This document shows, piece after piece, positions 61,201-64,000 of a DNA stretch of 64,000 nt (positions within the stretch are counted from its first letter, which is position 1; every line of letters begins with the position of its first letter). The translations under genes were made by a program, and so were the position numbers. Source of the DNA: Gordonia humi (GTDB lineage: Bacteria; Actinomycetota; Actinomycetes; Mycobacteriales; Mycobacteriaceae); NCBI RefSeq assembly GCF_014197435.1, contig NZ_JACIFP010000001.1, positions 992,001 through 1,056,000 on the forward strand. Direction: 5' to 3'. The notes below the pieces were generated by a model, which did not search any database, was not told the DNA's origin, and saw nothing but the letters and a program-made list of their open reading frames with translations.

Positions 61201-61549
61201 CGACTTCGACGCTGCGCGCGGAGTCGGGTCCGGTCGACTCACCGGTGACGCGGATGAACAGACCGCGCTGCTGTGCCTTCTCGGCGGACGGCGACGTCGT
61301 CGCCAACAGCACGGACTCGCCTGCCGGGAGCCTGTCGACGGCGGTGCACGGGACGTCGGCGGTCAGATCGATCGGCGCGTACGACATGAGCGGCGCGGCG
61401 ACCGAGTTCACGGTGCCGTCTTGCGGCCAACTGATCTGCGCGACCGTCTGGTTCACCGGAAGGAGGGGGGTGACCAGAGCCAGAACGATGCCGAGCAGAC
61501 CGGTGACGATCGCAGTTAGCTGGGCCCGGCGGGTCGTTATGGCTGGCAC
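58244..61549 (-). CDS. embC: Arabinosyltransferase EmbC
   Basis: A 1101-residue GT-C arabinosyltransferase with catalytic Asp273-274 in IGPNTSDDGYLLTMSRVASD (Met280 at the position equivalent to EmbB Met306), WFGAPEAPFGWYYQV, FPFNNGLRPEPIIALG and MFTPTKWTHHFG. In mycobacteria EmbC extends the arabinan of lipoarabinomannan. The GTG start at 61549 gives MPAITTRRAQLTAIVTGLLG with the first TM helix. First gene of the embC-A-B series. Upstream lies ectD rather than aftA, which precedes embC in M. tuberculosis (recall). Confidence 0.93.
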   Translation of the reverse strand: MPAITTRRAQLTAIVTGLLGIVLALVTPLLPVNQTVAQISWPQDGTVNSVAAPLMSYAPIDLTADVPCTAVDRLPAGESVLLATTSPSAEKAQQRGLFIRVTGESTGPDSARSVEVVNRNMPLVSAPLTDVRSGECSEITVHATADSVTAEFTGLTGDDGKPRKGTATGDQRPQMTGLFTQLDGDAAAFPGLSAHVVVDSRYSTAPTLLKWAAIIVGVVAALISLIALARLDATDGRRHRRFFPARWWRLTPRDYVVVGLLLVWHFIGPNTSDDGYLLTMSRVASDSDYTANYFRWFGAPEAPFGWYYQVFGWLSHVSVASAWMRLPALVCGIIVWLIVSHEILPRIGRAALARPAVGWTAAAVFLVAWFPFNNGLRPEPIIALGALITWCSVERAIATGRLLPAAVACTAGAFSIAAGPTGVLAIAALVAGARPMFLAMVRRAREIRKQTGSGALGAYLSLLAPIGSAGVLVVFAVFSGLTLRAFTEGSAMKTALGPSLSWYNEIDRYSSLFAFSADGSIARRFAVVIMFLSLAVAGAMLIRKSRIPGTAIGPSRRIVGITFGSLLFLMFTPTKWTHHFGVFAGLAAALAALAAIAASSGSTHSRRNRTIFAALVVFATGLAFTAPNSFYYYSAWGMPWGTSQVTIGGVELGQILLYASLLLLLLALWFHFREPFTGVDPSHEERSVPRRRVMRALTASPLALAASIVAAFLVVTAAVTGVHQSGSFSVPRSNLEAFAGKQCGMADKVWVEEDPNEFMLRPVDSSLTDPLSGPTTAPADAERTATHGFSANGVSLDLDTLAPAGSLGVLAWGAGVDPDLLIANSGGTGGGVSSTVGVNGSHVVLPFGLDPARTPVMGSYSETDQSPADLTSGWYRLPTDFQDRELITFSAAGMFGMSELRLEYTTDPVADTTRDGALTADGSRQMIDPGPRPSWRNVRLDTKSLPAEATAVRIVADDDNLSEDHFIVVTPPRLPELTTLEETVGDTDPVHVDWTSGLAFPCQRPYNFHAGVVETPKWRVKPGADLSAAVSAWQGALGGGPLGWLQVSQRADTVATYLKGDIGRDWGALERYTPYDPAQPAQIDYSTVTRSGLWSPAPIGR

Positions 61550-61573
61550 AGAGGGTCATCCTATCCCCCGCCG

Positions 61574-61609
61574 CGTGCGGGCCCGGACCGCATGGGTCGG
61601 GCCCGCGCA
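61574..61609 (-). terminator. Hairpin between ectD and embC
   Basis: GTGC-GGGCCCG (61574-61584) pairs with CGGGCCC-GC-GCAC (61597-61609), with a 2-base bulge and an inner ACC/GGT stem. It lies 19 bases beyond the ectD stop and 25 bases before embC. No T-run. Could end the ectD transcript or lie in the embC leader. Confidence 0.45.
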
Positions 61610-61627
61610 CGAATCAGGCGAACACGT

Positions 61628-62548
61628 CTACGCGAACTCTGTGCTGCGCAACGGGGTCAACGGCGTGGTGTCGCGGTCGGCGATATGCGACGGTCGCGGG
61701 GTTCGTCCGCCGAACGGTGCGGCCGGGGCGTTCTCCACGCTGTTGAACACGAGGAACACGTTCGCCCGGGAGAACGGCGTGATGTTGTTGCTCGACGCGT
61801 GCATGGAGTTCGCGTCGAAGAACAGCGCGTCGCCGGCCGGACCGGTGAACTGTTCGATGCCGAACTCGAGTCCGAGCTCGGTCACGGCTTCATCGGACGG
61901 CACACCGATCGTCTGCTCCTGCAGCGACTCCCGGAAGTTGGCGTCCGGTGTCTCGCCGATGCACGGCACGAACACGCGGTGTGCGCCGGGCATCAACATC
62001 AGTCCGCCGTTGAACGGGAAGTTGTCGGTCAGCGCGATCGACAGACTCACCGTGCGCGGCGCGGGCAGGCCGTCCTCCGCGTGCCAGGTCTCGAAATCGG
62101 AGTGCCAGCCGAAGCCGGTGCCGACCATGCCGGGCATCGCGTTGATCCGGGACTGATGGATGTACACCTCCGATCCCAGGATCTGCCGGGCGCGATCGAG
62201 GATGCGCGGTGTCCGCGCGAGGGCGTCGATCACCGGGCTGTGCCGATGGACGGCGAAGATCGATCGGACGGCGTCGCTGTCGCGCTCGCGGACGACGGCG
62301 CCGGACGCGGCGACCTCGCGGTCGGCCGCGAGCCGGGTGAACTCGGTCCAGCACGACTGGACCTGGGCGGGCGTGAGGAGCCCGTCCTGGATGTGGAATC
62401 CCTTCGCGTCGTACGCGGCGACCTGTTCGGGCGTGAACGGGCCGTCGGCCTCGCCCCACACCGTCGGATCGGGTCTGCGCATCATCGGGGCGGCTTCGGT
62501 CAGTCGCGTCGGATAGCGGTCGTGGACAGTCGTCGTCGCAGTGGTCAA
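61628..62548 (-). CDS. ectD: Ectoine hydroxylase, orphan (EctD/ThpD)
   Basis: A 306-residue Fe(II)/2-oxoglutarate dioxygenase of the phytanoyl-CoA family. The signature of ectoine hydroxylases is present: FGWHSDFETWHAEDGLPAP with iron ligands His149 and Asp151, the third ligand His250 in DANSMHASSNN, SRINAMPGMVGTG before it and the distal NGGLMLMPGAH. It converts ectoine to 5-hydroxyectoine, a compatible solute. Start is TTG 62548 behind a strong AGGGAGGA ribosome site. No ectABC genes adjoin, so ectoine must be made or imported from elsewhere. Divergent from the thioesterase gene. Confidence 0.9.
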   Translation of the reverse strand: MTTATTTVHDRYPTRLTEAAPMMRRPDPTVWGEADGPFTPEQVAAYDAKGFHIQDGLLTPAQVQSCWTEFTRLAADREVAASGAVVRERDSDAVRSIFAVHRHSPVIDALARTPRILDRARQILGSEVYIHQSRINAMPGMVGTGFGWHSDFETWHAEDGLPAPRTVSLSIALTDNFPFNGGLMLMPGAHRVFVPCIGETPDANFRESLQEQTIGVPSDEAVTELGLEFGIEQFTGPAGDALFFDANSMHASSNNITPFSRANVFLVFNSVENAPAAPFGGRTPRPSHIADRDTTPLTPLRSTEFA

Positions 62549-62634
62549 GGAATCCTCCCTTCATGACAGGTGAATGGACCGACGGGCGCCAGTCCACCCT
62601 CCACCGCTACCAGACCTGCGTCACAATTGCCGGT

Positions 62635-63033
62635 ATGCACGTACATCGCCACCGCGTCAGATACCACGAAACGGACGCTCAGGGCTTCCTGTTCAATGCG
62701 CGCTACCTGGAGATCGCCGACGTCGCGATGACGGAGTTCCTCCGTGCCCTCGGGCACCCGTACCAGGACCTCGCCGCCAAGGGGTTCGACCCGTCGCTGG
62801 TCAAGGCCGAACTCGGGTTCACCAGGCCCACTCGCTTCGACGACGTGATCGAGATCGACGTGGCCTGCACGCACGTCGGGAACTCCAGTTTCACCCTCGT
62901 GTTCACCATGGCGCGCGACGGCGAGACGGTCTGCACGGTGAACGTGGTCTACGTGAACGTCGACGCGGCCGCCGAGACGTCGACGCCGCTCCCCGACGAG
63001 ATCGCGACCGTGCTCCGCGCACAGAGCGACTAG
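62635..63033 (+). CDS. Acyl-CoA thioesterase, 4-hydroxybenzoyl-CoA type hotdog
   Basis: A 132-residue hotdog-fold thioesterase of YbgC/FadM type. The start HRHRVRYHETDAQGFLFNARYLEIAD holds the conserved active-site Asp (TDAQG; the usual TDxxG motif) and FNxxY. The rest follows the fold: VKAELGFTRPTRFDDVIEID, GNSSFTLVFTMARDGETVC and VYVNVD. It hydrolyses acyl-CoA to acid and CoA; chain-length preference unknown. Start ATG 62635; the frame is open from 62563 but with no family sequence before the ATG. aroQ starts 10 bases after its stop. Confidence 0.9.
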   Translation: MHVHRHRVRYHETDAQGFLFNARYLEIADVAMTEFLRALGHPYQDLAAKGFDPSLVKAELGFTRPTRFDDVIEIDVACTHVGNSSFTLVFTMARDGETVCTVNVVYVNVDAAAETSTPLPDEIATVLRAQSD

Positions 63034-63042
63034 GATCCCCTC

Positions 63043-63483
63043 ATGTCCTCCTCACTGCCGATCCTGCTGCTCAACGGCCCCAACCTGAACATGCTCGGCA
63101 CCCGGCAGCCGGAGGTGTACGGGGCCGACACCCTCGACGACGTCGTGCGACTCGTAGAGCGGACGGCCGCAGAGGTCGGTCTCGGCGTCCGGGCCCTCCA
63201 GACCAATCACGAGGGCGAGATGATCGACGCGATCCACTCGGCGCGCGGCGAGATCAGCGGCATCGTCATCAACCCGGGCGGCTGGACGCACACCTCGGTC
63301 GCCCTCGCCGACGCCCTGGTGATCCCCGAGGTGCCGATCATCGAGGTCCACATCAGCAATGTGCATGCCCGCGAGGAGTTTCGGCACCACTCGTACATCT
63401 CCCCGCTGGCCGCGGGCGTCATCGCAGGCTGCGGGATCGCGGGCTACGACTTCGCGGTGCGACGACTCGCGACCCTGGTGTAG
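63043..63483 (+). CDS. aroQ: Type II 3-dehydroquinate dehydratase
   Basis: A 146-residue class II dehydroquinase, the third step of the shikimate pathway (3-dehydroquinate to 3-dehydroshikimate). Family marks: LLLNGPNLNMLGTRQPEVYG with the catalytic loop (Arg, Tyr), LQTNHEGEMIDAIH, IVINPGGWTHTSVALADAL, IIEVHISNVHAREEFRHHSY (His) and the C-terminal AGVIAGCGIAGYDFAV. Forms dodecamers. TAGGAT at 63031-63036 is 6 bases before the ATG, overlapping the thioesterase stop, which suggests its own leaderless start in addition to read-through. Confidence 0.96.
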   Translation: MSSSLPILLLNGPNLNMLGTRQPEVYGADTLDDVVRLVERTAAEVGLGVRALQTNHEGEMIDAIHSARGEISGIVINPGGWTHTSVALADALVIPEVPIIEVHISNVHAREEFRHHSYISPLAAGVIAGCGIAGYDFAVRRLATLV

Positions 63484-63544
63484 TCCAGACTGTGTCCCGC
63501 GTCCCACTCTGGCTCACGATGAGTACTGCAGGGCGTCGCTCGCG

Positions 63545-63729
63545 TACACTTGAGTCATTCGGCGCCCGGCGCCGTGCGTCGTAGAACGCCCCACGCAGAC
63601 CCCGACCCGATCGCGGGTGCGTGACATTCATACGGCGAACCGACACGCGGACCCACGCGTGTTCGCCACCCGATTGATTGCATCGGCGCTCTTGTGCTGT
63701 GCGAAAGATCCTTGCCAGTAAGGCTTTTC
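63545..63729 (+). promoter_or_regulatory. Promoter and structured 5' leader of the DEAD-box helicase gene
   Basis: A -10-like TACACT lies at 63545-63550. The roughly 170-base leader that would follow contains a bulged hairpin: GGCGA (63634-63638) with TCGCC (63663-63667) and ACACGCG (63643-63649) with CGCGTGT (63656-63662), loop GACCCA. AAGG lies just before ATG 63730. Long leaders before helicase genes often carry cold-shock control; here inferred. Confidence 0.45.
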
Positions 63730-64000
63730 ATGACTTCCTTCGCCGATCTCGGCGTGCCCGCACCCATCGTCGACGCGCTTGCGGCCGACGGTAAGGCGTC
63801 GGCGTTCCCCATCCAGGAGAAGACTCTCCCCGACACGCTCGCCGGTCGCGACGTCCTCGGCCGCGGCAAGACGGGCTCGGGTAAGACCGTCGCCTTCTCC
63901 GTGCCGCTCGTCGTCCGTCTGGCCGAAGCAGGCGTCAAACGGCGTCCCGGACGCCCCACCGGTCTGGTGCTCGCGCCGACCCGCGAGCTCGCCACGCAGA
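63730..64000 (+). CDS. DEAD/DEAH-box RNA helicase, 3' truncated by window edge
   Basis: The first 90 codons of an ATP-dependent RNA helicase. Visible: the Q motif ([27 protein letters not shown], with the aromatic and Gln), motif [11 protein letters not shown] (Walker A) and motif Ia APTRELATQ. The Gly-Arg-Gly in place of Ala-x-Thr before GSGKT is typical of actinobacterial RhlE/DeaD relatives. Start ATG 63730 after AAGGCTTTTC. The protein continues past base 64000. It would unwind structured RNA in ribosome assembly or decay, and the long leader fits temperature control. Confidence 0.92.
   Translation, partial: MTSFADLGVPAPIVDALAADGKASAFPIQEKTLPDTLAGRDVLGRGKTGSGKTVAFSVPLVVRLAEAGVKRRPGRPTGLVLAPTRELATQ

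Overview
The window is a high-GC stretch of an actinobacterial chromosome. The strongest clue to its owner is the tandem embC-embA-embB set at 51.5-61.5 kb, three large arabinosyltransferases that occur only in bacteria with an arabinogalactan/mycolic-acid envelope. Cutinase, an OatA-type acyltransferase, an L,D-transpeptidase lipoprotein, an LCP ligase and an EspR-like regulator agree with this. Gordonia or a close relative (order Mycobacteriales) is the most likely source; this rests on gene content and gene order recalled from known genomes, not on a database search. I see no tRNA, rRNA, CRISPR array, insertion sequence or prophage.

Layout. 0-7 kb: the 3' end of an acyl-CoA synthetase and a 2-hydroxyacid dehydrogenase; then a decaying exporter operon (a frameshifted MFS gene and a remnant flavoprotein) still facing an intact XRE-cupin regulator; then a GlxA-type AraC regulator divergent from an MFS carrier. 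7-12 kb: SnoaL-like protein, a FUSC membrane protein coupled to DUF5997 and divergent from a LysR effector domain with no DNA-binding domain, RraA, and succinate-semialdehyde dehydrogenase. 12-16.5 kb: lipid genes, with oleate hydratase in an operon with a 3-hydroxyacyl-CoA-dehydrogenase-like enzyme, followed by cutinase. 16.6-21.7 kb: coiled-coil protein, RecB-like nuclease, L,D-transpeptidase, EspR-like regulator, SDR. 21.8-31.2 kb: GDT1-type cation transporter, a fused ECF transporter with its T component, AraC/DinB protein with a RibD-like reductase, SodA, MsrA, winged-helix protein and VOC protein.

31.2-31.6 kb is a 466-base non-coding stretch with about nine DnaA-box-like motifs, three of them exact, although no dnaA or dnaN lies nearby. 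31.6-40.5 kb: rhodanese/DUF4328/GlpQ operon, DUF5926, ferritin, LCP ligase, SerS, a septum-formation protein, a zincin and an HD protein. From the EspR-like gene to the emb genes the order resembles M. tuberculosis Rv3849 down to Rv3793, apparently with a small block (serS and its two neighbours) turned around. 40.9-51.4 kb: CLC channel, OatA-type acyltransferase, SGNH hydrolase, a secreted CYTH-like protein in line with an iron- or phosphonate-type ABC transporter, and an SbcD-like phosphoesterase. 51.5-64 kb: embB, embA, embC (transcribed C-A-B on the minus strand), an orphan ectoine hydroxylase, thioesterase, AroQ, and the start of a DEAD-box helicase behind a structured leader.

The main points for a second look are the DnaA-box cluster; EmbB carrying Val at the position equivalent to ethambutol-resistance residue Met306; the oleate hydratase/dehydrogenase pair; the possible split LysR regulator; the secreted CYTH-like protein linked to an importer; the decaying exporter operon; and a dispersed 20-bp palindrome family.
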